Below, one piece after another: positions 53,055-61,738 of a stretch of DNA of 64,000 nt (positions are counted from its first letter, which is position 1; each line of letters begins with the position of its first letter). The notes under the pieces were generated by a model, which saw only the letters and a list, made by a program, of their open reading frames with translations, had not been told where the DNA came from and did not search any database. The stretch is taken from assembly GCA_963841995.1 (NCBI GenBank), contig CAWJEX010000017.1, positions 62,001 through 126,000 on the forward strand, in the 5' to 3' direction. The stretch is from DATDPM01 sp963841995. Lineage in GTDB: Bacteria; Pseudomonadota; Alphaproteobacteria; DATDPM01. The position numbers and the translations under genes are program-made.

Positions 53055-53888
53055 TTAAGCCGTATAGTCGAGGCCGATATCGACGGCTGGCGCCGATTGG
53101 GTGATGCGCCCGACCGAAATGAAATCGACGCCGGTCTCGGCGATCGCCCGCACGGCTTCAAGAGTAACGCCGCCGGAAGCTTCGAGCTTTGCCCGGCCGG
53201 CGGCCAGCGCGACCGCGTCGCGCAAAGCCGCGAGACCCATGTTGTCCAAAAGTAAATGCCGGGCGCCCGAATTGATCGCCTCTCTCACCTGATCGAGGGT
53301 GTCGCATTCGATTTCGAATTCCGAAAGCCCCTTCGCCCTGGCCACGGCAATCGCTGGCTTGATGCCGCCGCATACCGCGATGTGATTGTCCTTGATCAGG
53401 ACTTCGTCATAAAGACCCAGGCGATGATTCTGGGCGCCGCCGACGCTGGCGGCGTATTTGGCGAAGCGGCGCAAACCGGGAATCGTTTTTCGCGTATCCA
53501 AGATGACCGCCTTGGTTCCCGCGACTTGATCCACGTAGGCGCGAGTCAAAGTGGCAATACCCGACAAATGCTGGACGATATTGAGCGCCGTGCGCTCCGC
53601 AGTCAGCATCGAACGTGCCGGGCCTTCGATCCGGGCAAGAACCGCGCCGGCGACGGCGCGCTGACCATCCTTCATCAAGACGTCAATCCGGCATCCGCGC
53701 CCGAGCTTGCGAAAAACGCCGAGCGCAATATCGAGCCCGGCGACGATTAGCCCCTCGCGGCAGCGCATCTCCGCGGATAGCCGGGCGTCTTGAGGGATGA
53801 CCGCGTCGGAGGTGATATCGCTGGCGCCAATATCTTCGGCCAGCGCCCGTGCAATGAAGTCTTCAATTTCGCTTTCGGTAAAATTCAA
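53055..53888 (-). CDS. nadC: Nicotinate-nucleotide pyrophosphorylase (QPRTase)
   Basis: Makes nicotinate mononucleotide from quinolinate and PRPP. The 277-residue protein has the PRPP and quinolinate residues in ERTALNIVQHLSGIATLTR, ILDTRKTIPGLRRFAKYA, HRLGLYDEVLIKDNH and the closing SGGVTLEAVRAIAETGVDFISVG. It starts 33 bases after nadA on the same strand. nadB, usually between or beside them, is absent here. Confidence 0.97.
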   Translation of the reverse strand: MNFTESEIEDFIARALAEDIGASDITSDAVIPQDARLSAEMRCREGLIVAGLDIALGVFRKLGRGCRIDVLMKDGQRAVAGAVLARIEGPARSMLTAERTALNIVQHLSGIATLTRAYVDQVAGTKAVILDTRKTIPGLRRFAKYAASVGGAQNHRLGLYDEVLIKDNHIAVCGGIKPAIAVARAKGLSEFEIECDTLDQVREAINSGARHLLLDNMGLAALRDAVALAAGRAKLEASGGVTLEAVRAIAETGVDFISVGRITQSAPAVDIGLDYTA

Positions 53889-53921
53889 GGAAACAAATGA
53901 ATCAAGGAGGCGGCCGACCGC

Positions 53922-54923
53922 TCACGCCGCACCGGCAAGCTGCGCCGGTTTCGGCGACATGTCCAGCATCCGCTGCAGCGGCTTGAACGCCGCGCGACGC
54001 AATTCTTCCGGCATATCGAGGGCCGGCTTCATATCGCGCAAACAGCGATAGAGTTTCTCCAGGGTATTGAGCGCCATGAACGGGCAATTGTTGCAGGAAC
54101 AACTTTCGTCCATGCCCGGAACCGGGATGAAAATTTTGTCGGGCGACCGCTTTTGCATCTGGTGAATGATATGCGGCTCGGTGGCGATGATGAATTCCTT
54201 GTCGGGCGCGTTCGTCACGTAACTGAGAAGCGACGACGTCGAGCCGACGTGATCGGCCATTTGCAAAATCGATTCCGGACATTCCGGGTGTGCGGCCAGC
54301 TTGGCGTTCGGATGGCGCGTCCGCAATCTCACCAGCTCGCGCTCCGAGAACTGTTCATGGACGATGCAGGTACCAGGCCAAAGCACGAGATCGCGTCCCG
54401 TCTTGCGCGCGAGATACGCTCCCAGGAACCGATCGGGCGCGAACAGGATTGGCTGGTTTTCCGGGATCTGGCGGATGATCGCTTCGGCATTCGACGAAGT
54501 CACGATGATGTCGGACAGCGCCTTGACCTCCGCCGAGCAATTGATATAGGTAATCGCCACATGGCCGGGATGTTTTTTCCGCCATGCCGCAAAGGCATCG
54601 GCCGGGCACGACGATTCGAGCGAACAGCCGGCGCCGAAGTCGGGGATCAGCACCGTTCGCTCGGGACTCAGAATTTTCGCCACTTCTGCCATGAAGCGCA
54701 CGCCGCAGAATACGATGACGTCGGCCTGAGTGGCGGCGGCCTTCCGGGAGAGATCCAGCGAATCGCCGACGAAATCGGCGATGTCCTGGATATTGCCGTC
54801 TTGATAGTAGTGGGCGAGGATGACGGCGTTACGCTCGCGCTTCAGGCGCGCGATCTCGCGCTCGAGCTCCTCGTCGGTAAGCGGTGCGTTCGGCGCGGCA
54901 AAGTCGGTCTCGATGATGGCCAT
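53922..54923 (-). CDS. nadA: Quinolinate synthase A
   Basis: A 4Fe-4S enzyme that condenses iminoaspartate with dihydroxyacetone phosphate, 333 residues. Cluster cysteines are likely in VFCGVRFMAE, in the AAHPECPESI segment and in CSCNNCPFMALNTLEKL. Substrate motifs include ILAHYYQDGNIQDIADFVGDSLDLSRKA and YINCSAEVKALSD. It forms an operon with nadC. The downstream enzyme NadD is at 20225. No L-aspartate oxidase or aspartate dehydrogenase gene is in the window. Confidence 0.96.
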   Translation of the reverse strand: MAIIETDFAAPNAPLTDEELEREIARLKRERNAVILAHYYQDGNIQDIADFVGDSLDLSRKAAATQADVIVFCGVRFMAEVAKILSPERTVLIPDFGAGCSLESSCPADAFAAWRKKHPGHVAITYINCSAEVKALSDIIVTSSNAEAIIRQIPENQPILFAPDRFLGAYLARKTGRDLVLWPGTCIVHEQFSERELVRLRTRHPNAKLAAHPECPESILQMADHVGSTSSLLSYVTNAPDKEFIIATEPHIIHQMQKRSPDKIFIPVPGMDESCSCNNCPFMALNTLEKLYRCLRDMKPALDMPEELRRAAFKPLQRMLDMSPKPAQLAGAA

Positions 54924-55064
54924 GACTACTCAGGATGCCAATCGCGGCATTGTTGGGTTACCTTAAATCAAGGAAGCCCGCCAGCAGATTTCAATGGGTC
55001 GCCGGGCGACCACAGCGCAAAACCCCTTGTCCGGCAGGGGGATAGGACAAAACGGAGGAGGACG

Positions 55065-55271
55065 ATGAAGGACGACGTCTTTAATATGGAAATCCGCAAA
55101 TTTCTTAAGACGGTGGGCGTCGCTTCCCAGCGTGAGATCGAACGCGCGGTGTCGGAAGCGCTGAGCTCCGGCAAGATCAAAGGCAATGAGAAGCTCGATG
55201 CCCAAATGACGCTCAGCATCGGCAAGCTCAATTTCAGCCATACGATCGACGGCAAAATCGCCCTCGAATAG
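55065..55271 (+). CDS. DUF6494 family small protein
   Basis: A 68-residue protein starting MKDDVFNMEIRKFLKTVGVASQREIERAV and ending TIDGKIALE. The ATG follows GGAGGAGG at 4-base spacing, a near-ideal site. Members of this conserved small family share the FNMxIRKFLKxVGVxSQREIE segment and the GNEKL motif. The function is unknown. It stands alone on the plus strand, divergent from nadA and convergent with the methyltransferase gene. Confidence 0.85.
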   Translation: MKDDVFNMEIRKFLKTVGVASQREIERAVSEALSSGKIKGNEKLDAQMTLSIGKLNFSHTIDGKIALE

Positions 55272-55282
55272 CCTCCCCACGC

Positions 55283-55903
55283 TCAGGGGAGCCGCAAAAG
55301 AACCGGAAGCGCGCCGAGGCCGTGCAGATATTCGATCAGGCGCAGCAGCGGAAAAGCGAGAAAGAACATCGCGCCGTCGCGCAGCGTGATGTAAAGGAAC
55401 CTCGGCCGGGCCTGAACTTCCAGTACGTCTTGCCAGAGATCGAAGTTGGGCCACCAGCGCGGAACCCGGGCTTTGTAATCGGCAAAAGCCTGACCGAAGG
55501 TTTCCGCCATGAATTTTTCTTCGCGCCAAACCACGATTTGATAATAGGCGGCGAACAGCACGGTCAAAATCACGAGGTAGGTGACCGTGCCGGTGCAAAA
55601 TCCGATTCCGGCAACACCGATGAAGCTGAACACATAGAGAGGATTGCGCACCGCCGAGTAAGGACCGGCCGTGATCAGTTCATAATTTTTTCTGCCGCCG
55701 ATATAAGCCGAACACCAGCCGCGCCCGAGCACGCAGATCAAGGTCAGGAAATAGCCGATCCACTGATAGAGCGCATGAAGGAGAGAGACATTGCTCCATG
55801 AGCTGCCGCTGACCAGAAACGCCAGCAGCAGCGGCACCGCGACGATCCAGGTGTGCCGGCGCCTGGCTTTCAGCAGCAGCGATCGCGCTTCCGAATTTGT
55901 CAT
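55283..55903 (-). CDS. Isoprenylcysteine carboxyl methyltransferase family membrane protein
   Basis: A 206-residue protein with about four membrane helices and the ICMT/PEMT signature GPYSAVRNPLYVFSFIG, followed later by REEKFMAETFGQAFADYKARVPRWWP. Bacterial members are SAM-dependent methyltransferases of mostly unknown substrate, possibly lipids. It sits just downstream of sdhB with 25 bases between, so it may be read through from the sdh operon. Confidence 0.8.
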   Translation of the reverse strand: MTNSEARSLLLKARRRHTWIVAVPLLLAFLVSGSSWSNVSLLHALYQWIGYFLTLICVLGRGWCSAYIGGRKNYELITAGPYSAVRNPLYVFSFIGVAGIGFCTGTVTYLVILTVLFAAYYQIVVWREEKFMAETFGQAFADYKARVPRWWPNFDLWQDVLEVQARPRFLYITLRDGAMFFLAFPLLRLIEYLHGLGALPVLLRLP

Positions 55904-55928
55904 GCCGAACCGCGCAAGTTCCGCGCGG

Positions 55929-56708
55929 TCACTCCCGGCTCGCGATCAGCTTCTTGATTTCGCTGATGGCCTCTGCGGGGTTGAGATGCTTCGGGCACGT
56001 CTTCGTGCAATTCATGATGGTGTGGCAACGGTAGAGCTTGAATGTATCGTCCAGCGCGTCTAGCCGCTCGTCCAAGGCTTCGTCCCGGCTGTCCGCGATC
56101 CAGCGATAGGCTTGCAGCAGGATGGCGGGTCCGAGATATTTGTCGCTGTTCCACCAATAGCTGGGACAGGCCGTCGAACAACAGGCGCATAAAATGCAGT
56201 CGGACGGTCCGTCGAGCTTGGCCCGGTCTTCCTCCGATTGCAGCCGCTCGCGATCGCCGGGCGTCGGACTCGAGGTTTTCATCCACGGCTCGATGGACGC
56301 GTATTGCCGGTAAAATTGCCTCAGATCGGGAACCAGATCTTTGATCACCGGCATATGCGGCAAGGGATAGATCTTCACCGTGCCTTTAACTTCATTGATG
56401 TGCTTGTAACAGGCGAGCGTATTGGTCCCGTCGATATTCATGGCGCAGGAGCCGCAAATGCCTTCGCGGCAGGAACGGCGCAAAGTGAGCGTGCTGTCGA
56501 CCTCATTCTTGATCTTGAGCAGCGCATCCAGGACCATCGGCCCGCAGGAATCGAGATCGACTTCAAAGGTATCGAGCCGCGGGTTTTCGCCCGAATCCGG
56601 ATCATAGCGATAGACCTCGAAGGTCTTGGTGTTCTGCGCCGAATCCGGCGCTTTGTGGGTTTCGCCCTTCTTGACGCGGGAATTCTTCGGCAGCGCGAAT
56701 TCGACCAT
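55929..56708 (-). CDS. sdhB: Succinate dehydrogenase iron-sulfur subunit
   Basis: A 259-residue subunit that carries electrons from FAD to quinone. Cysteines for the 2Fe-2S (CREGICGSCAMNIDG), 4Fe-4S (CILCACCSTACPSYWWN) and 3Fe-4S (CHTIMNCTKTCPKHLNP) centres are all present. It is last in the sdhC-sdhD-sdhA-sdhB order, 27 bases after sdhA. Confidence 0.98.
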   Translation of the reverse strand: MVEFALPKNSRVKKGETHKAPDSAQNTKTFEVYRYDPDSGENPRLDTFEVDLDSCGPMVLDALLKIKNEVDSTLTLRRSCREGICGSCAMNIDGTNTLACYKHINEVKGTVKIYPLPHMPVIKDLVPDLRQFYRQYASIEPWMKTSSPTPGDRERLQSEEDRAKLDGPSDCILCACCSTACPSYWWNSDKYLGPAILLQAYRWIADSRDEALDERLDALDDTFKLYRCHTIMNCTKTCPKHLNPAEAISEIKKLIASRE

Positions 56709-56735
56709 TTTTCCCTCGTGCCCTACCCTCGTGCG

Positions 56736-58520
56736 CTAATAGACCCGCGGCTTTGGGGCAACCGCCGCCACGTCATTCGTCATCGGTTTCAAAACGACCG
56801 GGCGGTAATCGATCGACGGTTTGCCGTCCTCGCCCATCGACACCAAGGTATGCTTCAGCCAATTCTGGTCGTCGCGGTCCGGATAATCCTCGCGGGCGTG
56901 CGCACCACGGCTTTCGGTCCGATTAGCCGCGGAATGAAGGCTCACCACCGCCTGATACATCAGATTGTCGAGCTCGAGCGTTTCCGCGAGATCGCTGTTC
57001 CAGATCATCGAACGGTCGGAGACCTTGAGATCGCCGCGCTTCGACCAGGATTCGGCAATGCGCCGCTTGCCCTGCTCCAAAATTTCGCCGGTGCGGAACA
57101 CGGCACAATCTTCCTGCATAACCCATTGCATTTCGAGACGGAGGGCTGCCGTCGATGTCGAGCCCTTGGCGTGGCGAAACCGATCGAGGCGCGACAACGC
57201 AAGCTCGGACGATTCTTTTGTCGGGTCCCGCGGCCGTGTGCCCGGTTTGATGAGTTGCGCGCAGCGAAGGGCGGCGGCCCGGCCGAAGACGACGAGATCG
57301 AGAAGCGAATTGGAGCCTAGCCGGTTGGCGCCGTGCACCGAAACGCAAGCCGCCTCGCCCACCGCCATCAATCCTGGAACGATCTTCACCTCGCCGTCGC
57401 GCATCACGACCACCTCGGCGTTCCGATTGGTTGGAATGCCGCCCATGTTGTAGTGCGCGGTTGGGATGATCGGGATCGGCTCCTTGGTCGCGTCGACGCC
57501 GGAGAAAACACTCGTATTTTCGACGATGCCGGGAAGGCGTTCGCGAATGACCTTCGGGTCGAGATGGGAAAGATTGAGATACATGTGATCGCGTTTGGGA
57601 CCAACCCCGCGGCCTTCGCGAATTTCAACCGTGATCGAGCGGCTGACGACATCGCGGGAGGCCAAATCCTTGGCGTGGGGCGCGTAGCGCTCCATGAATT
57701 TCTCGCCTTTGGAATTGGTGAGATATCCGCCTTCGCCCCGCGCCCCTTCGGTGAGGAGCACGCCGACGCCGTAGATGCCGGTCGGGTGGAATTGGATGAA
57801 TTCCATGTCCTGAAGCGGCAACCCGGCGCGCAGCACCATGCCATTGCCGTCGCCGGTGCAGGTGTGGGCGGAGGTGCAGGAGAAATAAGTGCGTCCGTAT
57901 CCGCCGGTCGCCAAAACCGTCATATGGGCATTGAAGCGGTGGATCGTGCCGTCTTCGAGATTCCAGGCGACAACGCCGCGGCAGGCGCCGTTTTCCACCA
58001 TCAGATCGATGGCAAAATATTCGATGAAGAACGCGACATTATGTTTGAGCGATTGCTGATACAGCGTGTGCAGGATCGCGTGGCCGGTACGGTCGGCGGC
58101 GGCGCAAGTGCGTTGTGCCGTGCCTTCGCCGAACCGCGTCGTCATGCCGCCGAAGGGTCGCTGATATATCCGCCCATCCGGCGTCCGCGAAAACGGCACG
58201 CCGTAATGTTCGAGCTCGATGACCGCCGGGACCGCCTCGCGGCACATATATTCGATGGCGTCCTGATCGCCCAGCCAGTCTGAACCCTTGATGGTGTCGT
58301 ACATATGCCAGCGCCAATCGTCTTCGCCCATATTGCCGAGTGCGGCGGATATGCCGCCCTGAGCGGCAACCGTGTGGCTGCGCGTCGGGAAGACCTTGGA
58401 AATGCAGCAAGTGGAAAGCCCGGCGGCAGCCATGCCGAAGGCGGCCCGCAAGCCGGCACCGCCGGCGCCGACCACCACGACATCGCATTCATGATCGATA
58501 ATTTCGTAAGCCGTGGTCAT
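56736..58520 (-). CDS. sdhA: Succinate dehydrogenase flavoprotein subunit
   Basis: The catalytic subunit, 594 residues. It shows the FAD motif VVVGAGGAGLRAAFGMA, the flavin-linking histidine in SHTVAAQGGI, the active-site HPTGIYGVGVLLTEGARGEGG, and the C-terminal SRGAHAREDYPDRDD. Full length and intact. It follows sdhD by 3 bases. Confidence 0.98.
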   Translation of the reverse strand: MTTAYEIIDHECDVVVVGAGGAGLRAAFGMAAAGLSTCCISKVFPTRSHTVAAQGGISAALGNMGEDDWRWHMYDTIKGSDWLGDQDAIEYMCREAVPAVIELEHYGVPFSRTPDGRIYQRPFGGMTTRFGEGTAQRTCAAADRTGHAILHTLYQQSLKHNVAFFIEYFAIDLMVENGACRGVVAWNLEDGTIHRFNAHMTVLATGGYGRTYFSCTSAHTCTGDGNGMVLRAGLPLQDMEFIQFHPTGIYGVGVLLTEGARGEGGYLTNSKGEKFMERYAPHAKDLASRDVVSRSITVEIREGRGVGPKRDHMYLNLSHLDPKVIRERLPGIVENTSVFSGVDATKEPIPIIPTAHYNMGGIPTNRNAEVVVMRDGEVKIVPGLMAVGEAACVSVHGANRLGSNSLLDLVVFGRAAALRCAQLIKPGTRPRDPTKESSELALSRLDRFRHAKGSTSTAALRLEMQWVMQEDCAVFRTGEILEQGKRRIAESWSKRGDLKVSDRSMIWNSDLAETLELDNLMYQAVVSLHSAANRTESRGAHAREDYPDRDDQNWLKHTLVSMGEDGKPSIDYRPVVLKPMTNDVAAVAPKPRVY

Positions 58521-58523
58521 GGA

Positions 58524-58880
58524 TCAGGCGCCTAGAGCCAAACGGAGCACGGCATAAAGAGACATCGCGGCGAGCCCAATACCGGCCAGTCTCACAAAAA
58601 TGATGGTAGCGATTCGGCATCGCGGCTGATGCACATAATCGGTGATCACTTCTTCAAGGCCGAGCACACCGTGGTAAAGCGTAGCACCGATGGTCAACAG
58701 CATCAGCACCACGGAAAGCGGCGACGACATCCAAATCTTTATCGCGGCGCGATCGGCGCCGGCATGGGCAATCAGCGAGGCCGCGAACCACAAGGAAAGC
58801 GGAATCAGCGCGATGGCGCTGATGCGTTGTGCCCACCAATGGGAAAAGCCGGGTGCGCCTTTTGTTATCCGCGAGTTCAT
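58524..58880 (-). CDS. sdhD: Succinate dehydrogenase membrane anchor subunit
   Basis: A 118-residue anchor with three membrane helices. It begins with the GAPGFSHWWAQRISAIALIPL segment that contributes to the quinone site, and ends the second helix with HGVLGLEEVITDYVH, where the haem and quinone-site residues lie. It overlaps the sdhC stop by four bases (ATGA). The longer in-frame start at 58946 lies inside sdhC and is not used. Confidence 0.93.
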   Translation of the reverse strand: MNSRITKGAPGFSHWWAQRISAIALIPLSLWFAASLIAHAGADRAAIKIWMSSPLSVVLMLLTIGATLYHGVLGLEEVITDYVHQPRCRIATIIFVRLAGIGLAAMSLYAVLRLALGA

Positions 58881-59263
58881 ATCGGCATCCCCGCGCAACC
58901 CCAGGCCAGCGCCGTCAAGCCAAAGGCAACAATGACGACCAGCCATCCAGTCGCTTCGGTACTGACAAGATCAAAGCCATATCCGGCGTCCCAGGCCAAG
59001 TGCCGGATACCATTGGCGAGGTGATAGAACAGCGCGAAGGTCCAACTAAGAAGCAGCAGTTTTCCGGGCCACGAGCCAAGCAAGGCCTGTACGCAGTCGA
59101 AGGCTTGACCGCCGCTGGCCGCCGCGAACAGCCACAACACGAGGCCCGCAGCACCCAGGGTCAGAAACATGCCGGTCAAACGGTGGAGAATCGAGAGGAC
59201 CGAGGTGATCTGCCAGCGATAGATCTGGAGATGGGGGGACAATGGCCGCTTTGCGCTGGTCAT
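58877..59263 (-). CDS. sdhC: Succinate dehydrogenase cytochrome b556 subunit
   Basis: A 128-residue haem-binding anchor with three helices. SPHLQIYRWQITSVLSILHRLTGMFL is the SdhC signature with the quinone-site Ser and Arg, and HLANGIRHLAWDAG contains the haem-ligand histidine region. It is first of the sdhCDAB operon, with a sigma70-like promoter about 75 bases upstream. Confidence 0.95.
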   Translation of the reverse strand: MTSAKRPLSPHLQIYRWQITSVLSILHRLTGMFLTLGAAGLVLWLFAAASGGQAFDCVQALLGSWPGKLLLLSWTFALFYHLANGIRHLAWDAGYGFDLVSTEATGWLVVIVAFGLTALAWGCAGMPI

Positions 59264-59338
59264 GGCTTCCTCGCGGGATCAACGGTCGTCGCGAGCGCCA
59301 ACGCAAATTTCAATTCCCCCGCAGGCGGCTCGCTGTCC

Positions 59339-59367
59339 TGTTTAGCGATGCGGCAAAACCGAGTCAA
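59339..59367 (-). promoter_or_regulatory. Sigma70-like promoter for sdhCDAB
   Basis: On the minus strand a TTGACT -35 element (59367-59362) is followed after 17 bp by TAAACA (59344-59339), about 75 bases before the sdhC ATG. The -35 is good and the -10 moderate. No CRP, Fur or ArcA-like site is obvious nearby. Confidence 0.55.
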
Positions 59368-59548
59368 TGTTACGGGGTGTTGCGTATGCCCTCGCCGGCG
59401 CAAGCCCAAACCTTTTGCCGCCAAAAGGCCGATAATGTCGGCGCGACCGTTCGAATGCCGAAGCATTTTTTGTATAGGATCGGCACAGCCACATACTAAA
59501 TCTTGCAAAAATCGAATCGACCGCCGTCCAAAACGAAGTCCCCATAAG

Positions 59549-59583
59549 TTATCCAGAGGATCTTGTGGATAACTTGTGGAACG
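59549..59583. promoter_or_regulatory. Cluster of DnaA-box-like sequences
   Basis: TTATCCAGA (59549-59557) faces a perfect inverted DnaA box TGTGGATAA (59564-59572), and a partial third copy TGTGGAACG follows at 59575. The first two form a near-palindrome. They may bind DnaA for replication or for transcription control. Confidence 0.5.
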
Positions 59584-60157
59584 TTTGTGAATTCATCCAA
59601 TAATTCTACACAGATGCCCCGCCAATTACTTGCTCTTGTCTTTTTACTGTTGCGCGAAAAAACGATTCGGATCACCATTTGGGCGGCATTTGGGAACGGC
59701 CGGTTCTGCGGTCAGGCTGCCGCCGAAAGTTCGCTTTCGGTTGTCGTGGGCGCCGCGACGGGGAGCAATTCCTCGGGCAACCGGCGACATGCCCTGTACT
59801 GACGCTTGGCCGAACCCTTGGGCAAGGCCGGGTGCGGTGAATGGAGCCGCGGCGAAAACCTGCCTCGGCCCGCCTTGTGTCCTTGGCGATGCGCGGGTAC
59901 TCCGGCGCGACGCTGAGTGGCACGAAGGGCGGTGACCCGTCCCGGGGTTACCGCAATCCCGCGGAGCCGGTCCTTGTTCGGAAGGACCGGGGACGGGCGG
60001 GTTTGGGCAGGGGTGACGCCATCGGCTCCGCGGGGCGGCGATCCGGGCGGATCGCGCCCATCCCGTAATGGGCGGTGTCCTCTGGGGCGCACGGCCCACG
60101 GACGAGATGGTTGGGTTGCCCGTCCGCTTTCAGTGCCAGGAGCTGGGCCAGCTCCCG

Positions 60158-60200
60158 GGGGCGTCAGATGGCAGCGGATTCCGCTCGCGTCTGACGCCCC
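60158..60200. other. Long perfect hairpin in GC-rich non-coding segment
   Basis: An 11-bp perfect inverted repeat (GGGGCGTCAGA / TCTGACGCCCC, 60158-60168 and 60190-60200) encloses a second stem (AGCGG / CCGCT). No T-run follows. It may end a structured RNA or be a protein-binding site. Confidence 0.55.
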
Positions 60201-60256
60201 TCATTTATCAGATCATTGCGTCGCCAACAACAAGGTTTTGTATCAGGACGGCGGTA

Positions 60257-60275
60257 AAACCGCAAAATGCGGTTT
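60257..60275 (-). terminator. Terminator-like hairpin after meaC
   Basis: On the minus strand, just past the mesaconyl-CoA hydratase stop, AAACCGC and GCGGTTT form a 7-bp stem around a 5-base loop, and the sequence continues TTTTA. This fits a short intrinsic terminator. Confidence 0.6.
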
Positions 60276-60289
60276 AAACGGGCGAAGAT

Positions 60290-61471
60290 CTAACGTTTGC
60301 GCTTCTTTGATTTGGCCCTACGCGGGGTCGAGGTTTTTAAAGCCGCATTCTGGCGCCTTGCTACGCCTTTGGCCCTTCGCGGCTTCGCCATTCCTGCCGC
60401 GCGCTGCCGCCTTGGCATCAGCACGGTGTAATCGAGGTCGAGCACGACCGCCGGATCGTAATCGCGGCGGCCGCCTTCGCCTTCGCGCTGATAAGGGAAA
60501 TCTGCGCAAGCCTTGTCCTTGGTCGCAACCGTGCGAAGCCGCAGCGCCCCCAAATCGTTGCGCCCCTTGATCTCGGCCTTCTCGAGAATTTCGCTCCAGG
60601 CATAGATCGTATCGCCGGCAAAGGAGGGTGCGGTGTGACGGCCGCCATTGATCGCGGCGATCCGGAACGCGTTGCTAAGGCCATTGAAGGCATGGGCGCG
60701 GGCGAGCGAAATGATGTGCCCGCCATAGACGATACGCTTGCCGAAGCGCCCCTGTTTTTCGATATGCTGGTTGAAATGGACGCGCGCGGTGTTCTGATAG
60801 AGCCGCGTCGCCATCATATGCTCGGCCTCTTCGAAAGTCATGCCGTTGAGGTGGTCGATTTTTTCGCCGACCTGATAATCCTCCCAAAGTGCCGGCGAAC
60901 CGGCCAGCACCGTGTCGTAATTCTGAAGCTTTAGGCCCTTTGGCACGACCAGATCGGCAGTGGCAACGCGGTCCGGCAGCTCGGGAACGAGCGACGCCGG
61001 CGCCGGGCGCGAGGTATCGCGTTTCCGCACCATGACCCAGCGGAAATAATCGAGGACCATTTCGTCGCGCTGATTGAAGCCGGTGGAACGCACGTAAACG
61101 ATGCCCGTTTTTCCGTCGGAATTTTCCTTGAGGCCGATCACCGTGGACCGCGAACGCAGCGTGTCGCCGGCATAAACCGGCACGCCAAAGCGCAATCCCG
61201 CGTAGCCGAGATTGGCGATGGCATTAAGCGAGATATCGGGAACCGTCTTGCCGAGCACGAAATGGAACGTAAGCAGATCGTCGATCGGTGCTTCGCGGTA
61301 GCCGATGGAACGGGCAAACTCATCCGAAGAATGCAGCACGAATCGCGATCCCGTCAGTGCGATGAACAACGCCGCATCGCCCCGCGTCACCGTGCGGGGC
61401 GTCGCGTGGATGATCTCCAAACCGATCGAGAAATCCTCGAAGAAATTGCCGATGACGGATTTCGTGCTCAT
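60290..61471 (-). CDS. meaC: Mesaconyl-CoA hydratase (double MaoC) with basic C-terminal tail
   Basis: A 393-residue enzyme with two hot-dog (MaoC-like) domains. The N-terminal half (GNFFEDFSIGLEIIHATPRTV, SSDEFARSIGYREAPIDDLLTFH, GKTVPDISLNAIANLGYAG, VIGLKENSDGKTGIVYVRSTG) matches mesaconyl-CoA hydratase of the ethylmalonyl-CoA pathway, which makes beta-methylmalyl-CoA. The second half holds ARVHFNQH and YGGHIISLARAHAFNGL. Residues 354-393 are an Arg/Lys-rich tail ending KSKKRKR that is not part of the hydratase fold. It is the only gene of this pathway besides the Mcl2-like gene at 6898. Confidence 0.88.
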   Translation of the reverse strand: MSTKSVIGNFFEDFSIGLEIIHATPRTVTRGDAALFIALTGSRFVLHSSDEFARSIGYREAPIDDLLTFHFVLGKTVPDISLNAIANLGYAGLRFGVPVYAGDTLRSRSTVIGLKENSDGKTGIVYVRSTGFNQRDEMVLDYFRWVMVRKRDTSRPAPASLVPELPDRVATADLVVPKGLKLQNYDTVLAGSPALWEDYQVGEKIDHLNGMTFEEAEHMMATRLYQNTARVHFNQHIEKQGRFGKRIVYGGHIISLARAHAFNGLSNAFRIAAINGGRHTAPSFAGDTIYAWSEILEKAEIKGRNDLGALRLRTVATKDKACADFPYQREGEGGRRDYDPAVVLDLDYTVLMPRRQRAAGMAKPRRAKGVARRQNAALKTSTPRRAKSKKRKR

Positions 61472-61738
61472 GGCCCTGCTTTTCTCCCTTCTGAAGGGCT
61501 CTCGCCTGTCGGGCTATTCCGCAAAGCGGGCGCCAAATCCCCGTGAAGCGGGCGTGAGAGTAAGGATAAACGGCGGGCGCTGGCAAGCCGCCGGCAACGC
61601 GGCAATTCGCCTCTGCCAAGGGGTTAGAGCGGGGTCAATACGCCCTTCCTTTGCTTGTCTGCCCGGCTATCCTACGATACAGAACCGACCGGGGGAGCGC
61701 GTCGGGCCCCGACTAAGCGCCAACTACGCGTCGCAGGG

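Larger units (their letters stand above)
59264..60289. other. 1-kb gene-free region: sdh promoter, DnaA-like boxes, GC-rich structured segment
   Basis: The longest gap in the window. 59264-59480 holds the sdh promoter. 59540-59600 contains DnaA-box-like words. 59590-59690 is AT-rich. 59690-60200 is very GC-rich, with long overlapping frames on both strands that are rich in Arg, Pro and Gly and match no family I know; I judge them non-coding. It ends in a strong hairpin and the meaC terminator. Confidence 0.6.

Noticed and set aside
59540..59690. Firm call of the chromosome origin oriC
   Set aside because: Only two good DnaA boxes and no typical origin neighbours; kept as a finding, not as an origin feature.
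59644..60099. Protein-coding genes on the minus strand in the GC-rich gap
   Set aside because: Frames are Arg/Pro-rich, overlap others on both strands and lack a ribosome-binding site or domain.
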